In this document: piece after piece, positions 45,301-58,836 of the stretch
Layout of the letters: each line of letters starts with the position of its first letter
How positions within the stretch are numbered: position 1 is the first letter of the stretch
DNA from: Persicaria tinctoria
Taxonomy: Eukaryota; Streptophyta; Magnoliopsida; Caryophyllales; Polygonaceae
DNA length: 64,000 nt
NCBI GenBank assembly: GCA_037127255.1
Contig: JBANSL010000007.1
Location: 60,993,038 to 61,057,037 of the forward strand
Direction of reading: 5' to 3'
Translations under genes and position numbers: made by a program
Notes under the pieces: generated by a model
Seen by the model: only the letters and a program-made list of their open reading frames with translations
Told to the model about the DNA's origin: nothing
The model's database searches: none

Positions 45301-47649
45301 ATATTGAATTTTATGGAATATGATTTTATTTTTTTCATTTTCTATGAATTTAATATGGATAGGTAATGCAATACATTTTTTTTAGTAAGAATATTGTGGC
45401 AATATTAATAATATTATTTGCAGTCTAGAAAGGTGTTAAATAGTTGGAAGCCCCAAACTTTGTAAAATGAGGGAATACGAGATCAGTAGAAGTAACAATG
45501 GCAACATAGATGCAAGGTTTATATTCTACCCAAAAAAATAAAATCTACGAAAAGAAGATGCAAGATTTTTATACATTTTTTGCTTATTAAAAAGACTACA
45601 AACAAGGTGTACTCTGTCATTAAAAAAGACCGAGAGAGTTAATAATTCCTTTAATTCTGCCCAATCTCCATTTTTTTTTAAACTGCACCTGACCTCAAAT
45701 TGCTATGATGCTATCACAGTATCACCACACTACAATCCCTTGTAGTATCATCTCATTTATAGACATGAACTGATTAAAATGGAATTAACCATGAATTTAA
45801 ATGCACTAGAAACACCTGCGAACCAGTAAAGGTAGTATCTTCAACTTTACACCTTGCCACATAACAAGTTTCATCGGGCAGCCCACCAAATTTGTTTGAA
45901 GGACAGTTTGTGAGAGCATAAAAGAAACCATGATGGTGTTCCAAAAAGTAGCGAACACCAGGGAGACGCTTATGCACTCTTCTCAAACCATTCAGTGGTT
46001 TGGCTGAATCAAGTACATAGACCTGTAGAAATCGAGTGGGAACATAATAATATGGAGATGGAATCAGTACAAAACTTCAATCAAGTAGGCATCAAAGAAG
46101 GTAGATGCTCCTACCTCAGAAGAAGTCCTGGAGTTGGAGTTCACAGTAATATACTTGCCATCCTTTGTGCAAGTAACATCCACACAGAAGCTTGGGTCAT
46201 GCTCTGTAAATATCTCAAATTCATCATTAGAGCCAACTTTTGTGCAAAGAACTCTGCAAAAATCAATTGGTGAGGGAACATCCAAACACGTTCGACAAAA
46301 ATAATACAGTATTAAGCATTGGAAAGTTGCCTGTAAGGTCTTTGATTCTTATCACATGCAGTATAAAACAAAGCAGCACTGTCTTGAGCCCATGCCAAGC
46401 TAACAACCCCAGCAACTCTAACTTGTGGAATTATATGCCCATCTCTGAGGTCCTTTACCTGAAGTATGAATTGCTCTGAGCCAGTAGTATCAAGTGTATA
46501 TGCGAGAAAGTTGTGATCAGGTGAGACTCGGCACGTACCCACATGTACATAACCTGTAAGACAGAATTGATAGCTACCATCAACAAGAACATTTAGGTTC
46601 ACCACAGGGAACTCAGGCGTGCAAACTATAGAAACCTAGACTATAATGTCAAGCAAATAAGTTACATATAGTCACAAACAGTATTCACTCCAAGGATAGC
46701 ACCTCATATTAAACGCTCACCATATTTCCTGCAAATCTCATTCCAGTCAAGCAAAATTTCCTCCTTTTCGGTTCCTCCTTTCATGTAATCAAGCAAAGCA
46801 CTAGTCCAGCCTTGTTCATTGCTTTGAGATCTTCTACATAGAACGGGGTATTCTTCCCCCTCAGGGATATATTGATAGTATAACCTGTGCAATGCAAGGA
46901 TAAGGACAAGTGAAAAACAACACTTAGATCATCTTTCAAACAGAAATTAGTTTTACACTATTTGTTAGGTTTTCAATTCCATTTGTTTTCAATTACATTC
47001 ACTATCAATCATCCAAGCAGAAAAATCAAACGCTAAACTCAATGCAAGAAAAAGGACAGTAGCAGACTAGCAATTTAATTTGAGTGAGATTGAAATCCAG
47101 TTAGGCTAAAAAGACTACTTCTCCATTGCCACCAAATTCAACACTTAGATTTAACACAAGAACTCAATGAATTAGATTCACTTTCAAACATGAAAAAAGA
47201 TGCTGAAATCAAACAAAATGAGCAGACAAGAAAGGAACAAACCAAGGCCCCCAACGCTCGGGAGCAGTGGAAATCTTGGCAGGCAATCGACTCGTCATCT
47301 CGGAGAACAGCTCCCGTTGCTTCCAGCGGGTGTCAGCCATGAAAGCCTCGGCATAGGCGTTCTCTTGCTCGAGATAGGCGACGAAATCGGATTCATTTGT
47401 GTTAGACATCCAATGGTAGGGATCATTCCACGAGCGGCCATGAGCGGAGACCTTGAAAGGGACCTTCTTAGGAGCTGGTGGAGGATTTTCGCGCGCAGGC
47501 GAAGGTTCAGGTCCGTGATTGCAATGGCGGAGTGTGGAGTAAAGGAAAGAGGTTAGAAATCGACTTCTTTGGACAGTGCAGGGGAGCGGTGAGAGCGATG
47601 AAGCTGTCTTCTCGATCGACTTGTAAGCGCGAAGCAGTACGGAGGACAT
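42371..47649 (-). CDS. prolyl oligopeptidase-family (S9A) serine peptidase, eleven exons
   Basis: Exons on the minus strand: 47649-47243, 46884-46721, 46553-46331, 46253-46115, 46022-45816, 45168-45034, 44953-44825, 44222-43804, 43477-43261, 43042-42849, 42590-42371. Phases agree throughout, giving 817 residues without stops. The N-terminus is Ser/Arg-rich (LLRAYKSIEKTASSL), suggesting an organelle transit peptide. A beta-propeller region (about 90-480) includes NDPYHWM and DHNFLAYTLD. The catalytic domain holds GGSGGDSSWH, the nucleophile in GYSAGS (Ser about 657), Asp743 in FHDSR and His780 in TGGHFSEGGR, all present. Such enzymes (oligopeptidase B/protease II group) cut short peptides after basic or proline residues; the exact substrate is unknown. 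Introns 3 and 10 use GC donors. An upstream in-frame ATG at 47769 would add 40 residues. Confidence 0.88.
44595..44720 (-). mobile_element. Au-like SINE fragment in peptidase intron 7
   Basis: AACAACAACAAAAACAACCA, then CCCAGTAAATCCCGCGATTA, then AGCGGGGTCTGCGGTCAGGA, TGTAGATGTACACACTC. This resembles the plant Au/SolS SINE segment CCCAGT..ATCCC....GGGGTCTGGG....TGTACGCA. Only part is recognisable, and ends are unclear. Confidence 0.5.
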
Positions 47650-48394
47650 GGAAGCTACAACTGGCACCAAAGTGACGGTCTTGACTCTGGGAAACTCAGA
47701 ATCGACGAGTGACGACCTCGGAACTGGATTTGTACCGGTGATTATTTGATATGCAATAAGACGAAACAAACATTTTTATTTTCAAATATGAAACAAAATA
47801 TTTGTGTTATAACACATATTAATCTATCACCGCTGGCCGAAACAAACCCCAAACTCAACAAAATGAACGCGCCTGAAAGGAACCCCACGCGCCCCCAAAT
47901 TTCAACCTCCCACATCAATTGCTTCAACAATCTCTTGCCCAGATCCTCTTCTTCCTCTTGAAATTTCTTTATCAAATTCAATTATTGAAGAGATTCTACT
48001 CATATCAACCTCAGAAATCCTTGATCGTGTGTTCTTCGATCGGGTCCACAAGCCCTAGCTTTTCTTCATGGTGTTCTTTGTTCGTGTGCGATCATCGGCG
48101 GACATACTGGCTAAATCTGCCTCCTACTCTCCAATCTAAAGCCCACTAGTACTGGATCTGGAGCTCTTCTTTGACTTTCGATGTGAGATGGCTTCCCCTT
48201 TGGTGCTTTGGTTGGCGTCTTGGGTTTGGGGTTCGTGCTGTTCGGTGCCGAGTTCCATTCCGCAATGGTCGGTTGTCTTCTCGTCTTCGTTTCGCTCGCT
48301 TTTCACTGACGTGTGTTCTCCATCTTCGATACCCCTGCTTCTCCCAGGACCAACGTTGTTCTTGGGATGGCCTTGAAAGGTACCACTTTCTATC

Positions 48395-49502
<1,108 letters not shown>

Positions 49503-49603
49503 AATGCCCCTGTAATTTTCTAAGTCTTGCACTGGGCAGACTCAGCTTCACTCTAGTGGATTCTTATGCCAGGTCCGTCCTCATCCCACACTCACACATC
49601 AAA

Positions 49604-52600
49604 TCAAGTGAGCTCCTCCAAATGGAGGAAGTTCCTGCAATACAAAAACTTCTCATAAGGAACTATTTTTGTACCAAAATCTGCAGGATTATATCTACCA
49701 TCAATTTTCTTAACATGAATCACATTATCTTCAACTTTTTCCCTTGTAAAATGATATCTCACATCCAAGGTTCTAAATATCGGGTATCGGGCTCGTATCG
49801 GTTAGGAGTAAAAATGATATATCGGGGATATATCGAGATATATCGGATTTATCGGTTTCACTAATTTTTAACTATAAATACTATATTTATACTTCAAACT
49901 ATAAAAATATACATGAAAAAATAATATTTAAATTGCAAAATTATCAAATAAACTTGATAAAATAAAAACAACTTCATTCATAAAGGCTAAAGTTAACTTA
50001 TCAAAGTTGGCAGTTCTAAATATCCCCGATATATCGCCGATATTGGCCCGATATATCAGTGTTGACCCGATATATCGCCGATATTGATCCGATATATCGG
50101 CGTTGACCCGATATATGGCGTTGACCGATATTTTTCAACCGATATGCCGATATCGTAGCGGATTCTAAATATCCCCAATATATCGCCGATATATCGGCCG
50201 ATATATCCGATATTTAGAACACTGCCACATCTATATGCTTAGTTCTTTCATGATACATGGGGTCACGACACAAGTAAAGAGCACTTTGGCTATCTATATG
50301 CAATACAGTAGTATAGTGCTTTTTCTCAATCTCTTTCAGAATACCCTGCAACCATATGGCCTCTTTACAGGCCTCAGTGGCTGCAATGTACTCTGCCTCA
50401 GTAGAGGATAATGCAACTATAGGTTGCTGCTGGGATTTCCAGGAAACACAATTACCTACCCATGTATAAACATAGGAAGTAATAGATTTTCTGGTATCGT
50501 TGTTGCTAGCATAGTCAGCATCAACAAAACCATGTAAATCATAAGATGAAGAATGTTCGGCATATAACAGGGATAAGTTCACAGATCCAAGCAAATACTT
50601 AAGCAGATATTTCATTGATAACCAATGCTTCTCAGCAGGTTCAGACATAAACCTACTAAGGGTGCTAATTGCAAATGCCAAGTCAGGTCTAGTACAAATC
50701 ATGGAGTACATAACAGATCCAACAGCAGCATCATAAGGAATAGATTTCATTCTTTTAGACTCAACCATAGACATTTTCTCTTTAAGCTTAGTTAAGTCAA
50801 GATGTGGACCAAGAGGAATGTTATTCACTTTATCTCCAGTCATATGAAATCTATCTAGCACTTTCTGAACATAATCACATTGATGCAACCAAAACTTCTT
50901 TTTCTTTCTATCCCTAACAATGGACATGCCCAGAATTTTCTTAGCCATGCCTAAGTCCTTCATGTCAAAATGTTTTTGCAAATTCTTCTTAATATCAAGG
51001 ATGCAATCAGTAGACTTAGAAATAAGCATAATATCATCCACATACAGAAGAACATATAACACAGGACGAGCATGCTTTAAACCTTTAAAGTACAAACATG
51101 TATCAAACTTACTTCTCTTAAAAACCAAGCTAAATCTCATACATCTATCAAACTTGATATTCCACTGACGTGGGGATTGTTTCAAGCCATATATAGATTT
51201 ATTAAGAAAGCAGGCATAGTCAGGATGAACATAATCAATGAAGCCTTTAGGCTGTTTCATGTAAATAGTTTCATCCAAGTCACCATGAAGAAAAGCAGTT
51301 TTAACATCCATTTGTTCAAGTTCAAAATCATAGACAGCAGTCATAGCAAGCAACAATCTAAGAGTCTTATACTTCACAACAGGAGCAAAGATCTCATTGT
51401 AATCCTCTCATTCCCTTTGAGTAAAACCTTTAGCAACCAACCTAGCTTTATATCTAGGGGGGTCAGACTTAGAAATTCCCTCTTTGAGTTTAAAGATCCA
51501 TTTACAATCAATTAATCTAGCATTAACAGGTTTGGGAACCAAAGTCCATGTTTTATTAACTCTCATAGAATCTATTTCTTCATTCATAGCATGCTTCCAG
51601 AATTTAAAGTGAGCACATCTAACAGCTTGTTCATAAGTTTCAGGAGTATAGTTTTGAACCACAGAAGAAACAAGACAAGCAAACTCAACAATGTTATTAA
51701 TGAATCTCTTATTAGGGATAAGAGTCCTAGGACTTCTATCTCTAGTTAATTGCCAATCAGTTAAATCATGTCTTAAAGCATCTGAAGAACTAGAATTTCC
51801 AGAACCAGAAGCAGACACAGATTCAACAACAGTTTCCTCATCCACAGAAACAGGAGTAACAGAAGAGGAAGAAGGCAAAACAGATTCATTAGTTGCTTCC
51901 CCACCCAATTGGTTAGGTTGCATAATCACAGAAGCATGAGGGGCAGAAGAAGAAATAGGGAGAGGGGAGGGAGAAGAGTAACCACTATCAAACTCATCAT
52001 CAGAATCATAATCTATGTTCTTTGGAACATAAAACTGATCATCTTGTTCCTGCAAGTTAGTCTCTTTAAGCACAGAAGCAGAAGCCTTTTTAAAATGGAA
52101 TTCATGCTCATTAAAGATAACATTCCTACTCACAATTGTTTTGTAAACACCAGGTTGAACAATTAAAAGTTTATACCCTTTGACACCTTCAGGATACCCC
52201 AGGAGAACACATTTCTCTGATCTGGGTTCCAACTTACCTTGATTTACATAAGAATAGACAGTACAACCAAAAGGTTTTAAGTGATCAAGTTTAGGTATTC
52301 TTTTAGTCCATAACTCATAAGGTGTTTTAAAAGCAATCACAGATGAAGGAGTTCTATCAATCAAATAAGCAGAAGTAACCACAGCTTCACCCCATAAACT
52401 ATGTTTCAAACCAGAAGAGATTAACATGCATCTAGCCTTTTCAAGAAGAGTCCTATTTAACCTCTCAGCTGTACCATTTTGCTGAGGGGTGCCAGGAATT
52501 GTCAAATGTATTTTTATACCATGCTCATGACAGAATGCATTAAACACAGAATTGCAAAACTCCAAACCATTGTCAGTTTTCAAACACTTAACAGATAATC

Positions 52601-54290
52601 CAGTTTCTTTTTCAACTCTAGTTTTCCATATCTTAAAAGTGTCAAAAGCTTCATCTTTAGTCTTCAACAAATACACACAAACATATCTACTGTAATGATC
52701 AACAAGAGACATGAAGTATCTTTTATGACCAACAGTGGAAACTTGGGCAGGGCCCCAAAGATCAGAATGTATATAATCAAGAGGAGCAGAAGAGACATGA
52801 ACAGATGACTTGAAACTTTTTCTAGTATGTTTACCAAGCACACAGTTTTCACATAACTCAATAGTGCAAGGTTTAGAGTTAAGAATGCCAGATTTTTGCA
52901 AGTGTTCTAAACATTTATTTCCTATATGACCTAACCTGTTATGCCACATAAGAGTATCATTTAAAGACATGGTTTTCACAGAGTTAGCAACAGTGAGAGC
53001 AGTAGCAGAAGAGAAATTCATCACAGGAGTAGGAAGAAGTTCATATAAGCCACCTTTTCTAATGCACTTAATAACAGGCTTACCATCCTTAGTGACAACT
53101 CTCACACCTGCAGAACTAAACACATCATAATGCAACTCTTCAAGAGCACTTTCAGACATCAAATTTCTTCTTAAAGCAGGAACCCATTTAACATCCTTAA
53201 TGACTCTAACAACATTATCAAACATCTTTAAAGCAATAGATCCAACACCTTTAATTTTAAGCACAGAATGATCACCAAGCATAACAGTGCCACCATCAAA
53301 GCATTTAAGATCATGAAACCAAGACTTATGATAGGTAGCATGCATAGTACATCCAGAATCCAAAATCCAGGTATTAGAATCAGCAGTGTTTAATAATGCA
53401 AGCACTTCATGAGTATAATAAGGATGAGATTCAAACACATTAGACACATTAGGTTGCTTTCCAACAGCCTTTTCATCTCTTTTTCTTTTGAAACAATGTT
53501 TTTCAATATGACCAGACTTAGAGCAGTAAGAACACATCAAGTGAGATTTATCAGGCTTATCAGATTTACCTTGTAGACCAGACTCAGGTTTACCATTGTC
53601 CTTCTGAGGTTTATTCCTGTTTTGATTTTGGTTGTTATTGGGCTTATTGCCTCTGAACCTTCCTTTAGAAACAAGAACTTCATTCTTACTTTCAGTTTTG
53701 GTGTCAGATTTAGGCTCATATTTGTTTCTAAACACTTTCAATGCATCATTTTTCTGAATAATGGATTCAAGGATAACCTTTTTCTCCAATTTATCAGTGC
53801 TATATTGAACAACATCTTTAAAAGTGTCAAACTGAGCAGGCAAAGCATTTAATAACAACACACACTGTTGAGTTTCCTCAACCTTATCACCCCAGCGTTG
53901 CAAATCTTGAATAATAGTAAAAAACTTATCCAGATTCTCGGATAAAGGACAGGACACATCCATTTTAAACGTAAACAACTTATTAAACAGATTAACTCGA
54001 GAAGGGAGAGATTTTACCAAATAGAGGGCTTCTAACCCCTCCCACAGCTTCTTAGTTGTCTCAAGATTATAAACCTGTCTAGCAACTTCATCTCCCAAGC
54101 GTAGCATAATCTCACTGTGGGCTTGTTCATCAGTTTCCAAGATTTTTTCCTTAGCAGTGTTATCATGAAACTTATTTGTCACATCAACCCAGGATTTTTC
54201 TTTTGTCAAAATTGCCTTCATTTTTATTTGCCACATAGCAAAATCCGTGTGGCCATTGAAGGGCTTTAGATAGGTGCCTTTGTCACCCAT
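49604..54290 (-). pseudogene. Copia gag-pol polyprotein, one stop and one insertion
   Basis: Start chosen at 54290 (MGDKGTYLKPFNGHTDF), the usual gag start for Tnt1-like elements; the frame is open further upstream to 54386. Gag ends with a CCHC knuckle CSYCSKSGHIEKHC. Protease: WILDSGCTMHA. Integrase: zinc-binding HNRLGHIG and CENCVLGK, then catalytic HSDLWGP, KTDNGLEF and NGTAERLN. RT: FKARL-type block, then a TGA at 51410-51408, then QMDVKTAFLHGDLDETIYM and YVDDIM. RNase H: GFVDADYASN, LSSTEAEYIAA, HIDSQSALYL. After KHIDV a MITE (49766-50224) interrupts; the frame continues on the far side with RYHFTREKVEDNVIHV to a TGA at 49606-49604. All catalytic residues seen are intact. Confidence 0.9.
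49766..50224. mobile_element. TATATCG-rich hAT-like MITE in Copia pol
   Basis: Ends read CAAGGTTCTAAATATCGGG and, reversed, CAGTGTTCTAAATATCGGA, an inverted repeat of about 18 bases with a CA start. GATGTG of the interrupted RNase H coding sequence is present on both sides, fitting an 8-bp target duplication with decay. The inside is AT-rich, with many copies of the palindrome-like CGATATATCG near its right end (about 50020-50215). No coding capacity. Confidence 0.75.
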
Positions 54291-54615
54291 AATAACCAGT
54301 ACCTTGCAAAAACAAAGAAACCAAGTTAGTAAGTGAATCAACACACTTTCAGATTCAAGAAAACCTTGAATCTTGATAGTAACCAAGTAGATCTAACAAA
54401 ATATTGCAAGAACAAGCAATAAACACACAGATCTACACACCAGAAGCCAGAAATAAAGCACAGAGACCTAGATCTAGCAAACAAGGGTGTGGTATGTCGT
54501 GTAGGGGGGGTGCGGCACCAGCGATGTCGCCTTTTAGGTCTGCCCGAGGCCCTACACCCGTTCTCTATCCCTAGAACTCAATAATGAGCCAGGAAATCAA
54601 GAATGTGACACTCAA

Positions 54616-54627
54616 GCTCTGATACCA
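54616..54627 (-). other. tRNA-Met primer binding site
   Basis: Minus strand TGGTATCAGAGC, three bases from the 5' LTR end. This is the standard Copia primer site. Confidence 0.92.
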
Positions 54628-54630
54628 CGT

Positions 54631-55848
<1,218 letters not shown>

Positions 55849-55853
55849 CTATC

Positions 55854-56169
55854 CTTAAGCTATGCTTCTAAACTCCAGATTATATACCTATTTTCGATCA
55901 TTAATTGCTACAATATGAGCTTTTGCAATGACAAATTACTTGCTCACTCTCTTCTCGCTCCTTCTCTATCTCCTTTCCACCAAAAATATTCTGGGTTTTC
56001 TAACTGGCTTGTTTTCAATCGGCACTACTTTACTGTAATGGCAAACCAATAACCTCCAAAAGGGAAGGGGGTCCTAACAGGGCCTCACCGAAACCCACAA
56101 GAACCCAAACTAACGGGAAGCCTTCGGGTGACACCCACAAATCCGTGACTCCCTCCAAATCACTCAAGA
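55854..56169 (+). other. LINE 5' region resumed
   Basis: Continues the LINE after the Copia insertion; the first part is 47839-48394. From about 56040 a frame distinct from the main ORF1 frame reads a Lys/Ser/Pro-rich basic sequence (GKPITSKREGGPNRASPKPT and on, with KSDKGKGKLDLDSF) up to 56363. This could be the basic N-terminus of ORF1, moved out of frame near a G-run at 56331-56338. Confidence 0.45.
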
Positions 56170-58836
56170 GTGATAAGGGCAAAGGGAAGCTTGATCTTGA
56201 CTCCTTTAACACTCAATTACAACAATTCCAACCCCAACACAGATTTGAAACGGATGCCTTTTTGTACGGGAGCGCCTTTTGTGCACCCTTTGCATTCAAA
56301 AGGCTTGAATCCGAACTCACCTTTGATCGGAGGGGGGGTCTCTCAAAACCTCCAACTCATTGAACTATCTAATTATGTTTACTTGATTGAAAAGAATAAT
56401 TTCTCTTATTGTAAATCTCCCACAATCACACCATTTAAATGTCTCTATATCTTCAAGCATGAATATTTTTTCTACGCTTATATGTACTTTAGCATCACCA
56501 CACATAGCACTAAATATCCCTTAACTAACCATACTCGAGGAAGTTTCTCTCTCGAGTCGTTTCACTCTCTCGTCTGCACACATATTCATAACAAGGGATC
56601 AAAGCACCATGTTTTTGATCATCGCACAATTACCAGAATTTCTGTCATAAGCCAATATGTAGTTCAGAAGGGTTTGTCTTCTGGACTGTTTAAGATAAAT
56701 TCCACAAAGAGAAAAGGTAACTACTGTTATGACCATGCTAAAACAGCTTACCAATCTTTCTTCTTCACCCAACTGTTAAAGGTTAACATCAGTTACTCTG
56801 CTCTCAATACTCTCCTCACTAGAAGTGAATTATTAAAACTTTACACACTTACTTCTACCTCAAACAAGCCTCTTAATACAATTTATTCTAAATGTAATTC
56901 ATGCCACTTATATTATGATCTATATTATCTTCTCATAGGTGCTTGCTCGATCTTCTGCCATAAATTTTGGTGGAATGAGTTTTATCTCCTTCATTGCACA
57001 TTTGCTTTTTTAATACAACCCAACAACACCTATGAATGGTGGCTTTCTTTGCATTTGTTTTTACAGTTTAAACCCAATACACTTACAAACACATTAAATA
57101 TATATCACAATACCATCAAATCCCACTACATCTCCTATGCTCATAGATATTTTATCATTATCACGTATACCATTGCCCACTCAATTACTAACCATACTCG
57201 AGAGAGTTGCTCTCTTGAGTCCTTACACTTCCTCAACTGCATATGGGTTTTACGTAGGAGGCAAATGCACAAAATATCTATTCATAAACCAATTATCAGG
57301 TGCACTGATAAAAACCACCGGTTTCTTCTCCATGACTGGATCACAAACATAATAGGTAACCATCGTCATCATTGTTCCAAAATATACAGCCACATGTGGC
57401 CAGGATTTTTTTACATGACATTACTCTATCATGAATGCATTCACTGCTGCTTACCAAGTCAACTTTTGTACCCCTATCAATGTAATTTTAGTAGATCTTT
57501 TTATCATTTAAATTGGTCTGTTATGATTATGGCTCTTGAATGGAATTCTACACTATATGCTTGCTCTAATTGGCTCATTTACTGTTTGTATACTTTTGAT
57601 TTAATCTATCAACTTGATCACCTTCCACTTCAACATAAAACTAGGACTATGACTGACCTAACTTGAGAGAGGTTCTCTCTCGAGTCCCGGAACTTATCAT
57701 GCACCCTGCAGGACCTCATTGTCATAATGAGTAAGCCTGACACATTCAACAAAACACCGGTCATTAGATGCTCTACTCACGCTGCTGTAATATCATGTAG
57801 CTGCCTAACTCGCATGGACTGTGGGCTTCCGGTCCTGATTGAATTCAATCAAACCAAAGCTTTTGAGCATCTCTCTGGTGATCTATATCATGTATGTTGT
57901 ATGCATCATGGTATCCTATACCTTCAACTGCATCACTGCCCTATATTTGTTAAAATTAATCAAACCTATTTGTCTAACTGCATATATGAATCTATTATAA
58001 ATCACTCTACTAATCTTGCTCCAGGGAGTCATTCCCTTGCGCAACATACTTTCTTGCATATTTTGCAGTTTCTACCTCGACTAGGCTGGTCTCATTTTTC
58101 CTGCCATGATGGCTTTTGGAATCAAGCTCAGGGAATGCTCACCCACATGCACCCAACACCACTGATATGGATCCATGCTATCCATTTTGACGAAATCAGC
58201 CCCAAGCCACTTCTCAGCTTAAGTGAGCTCCCTTGTGCCACCTTCAAAGTTTTAAATACTAGCTGTTCGTGGGGTGGCTCACTCACTTTGTTTTTTAACC
58301 CATTGTTTAATACTGGAAACAACATATAATATGATCCATGTTCCTTTAATCCAACAGCCTATCTGGTGGATACTCATTCACTAACCAACTCTCGCATCCT
58401 CAATGTAAATCATGGACATTATAAACTCTCCAATAGGTTTTACAGATTAATAAATGTGGTTTTTTACCTTGATTGTTTCTTGAATATTAGCTTTTCTAAC
58501 GTCTCATGCTTAATCCTTAACCACTACTGGGGTCTTGGGACACATCTTTTTCCTTTAGACCTTGGACCCATCAGTCCCAAGCTATATATCAACTATTACA
58601 TAAATGATACAACATCAAACAAAAACATATTGAAACACAACCAAAACAAAGAATTTTTTAGTTTAGCGATCCTTAAACAAAAACATTCACATGATTCCAC
58701 AAGAATAGTTGAAACTAATAACACTGATCATGAACAAACCAAAATTCCCATTAATTGGAGAATATCTACCATAATAAATAAGGTTTTCAACCTTCAAATT
58801 ACCGTTCCCCCCTCAAAAGGTTTTAATGAAGTTTAG
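56170..58836 (+). pseudogene. LINE ORF1, repeat-built Cys/His/aromatic-rich protein
   Basis: One frame stays open for 889 codons except for TGA at 57664-57666 and TAA at 58327-58329. Random AT-rich DNA would close such a frame many times, so it was coding. Its TAG (58834-58836) overlaps the ORF2 ATG at 58826. A block recurs: NHTRGSFSLESFHSL (about 56527), NHTRESCSLESLHFL (about 57190), then ERFSLESRNLSC right after the first stop, and a weaker NHSTNLAPGSHSLAQHTF (about 58003). After two of them comes KPIIRC or TPVIRCS. The protein is rich in Cys, His, Tyr, Asn and Ser. No DUF4283 or CCHC knuckle, the normal parts of plant L1 ORF1, is recognised. Usual role: RNA-binding partner of ORF2; here only inferred from position. 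Confidence 0.55.
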
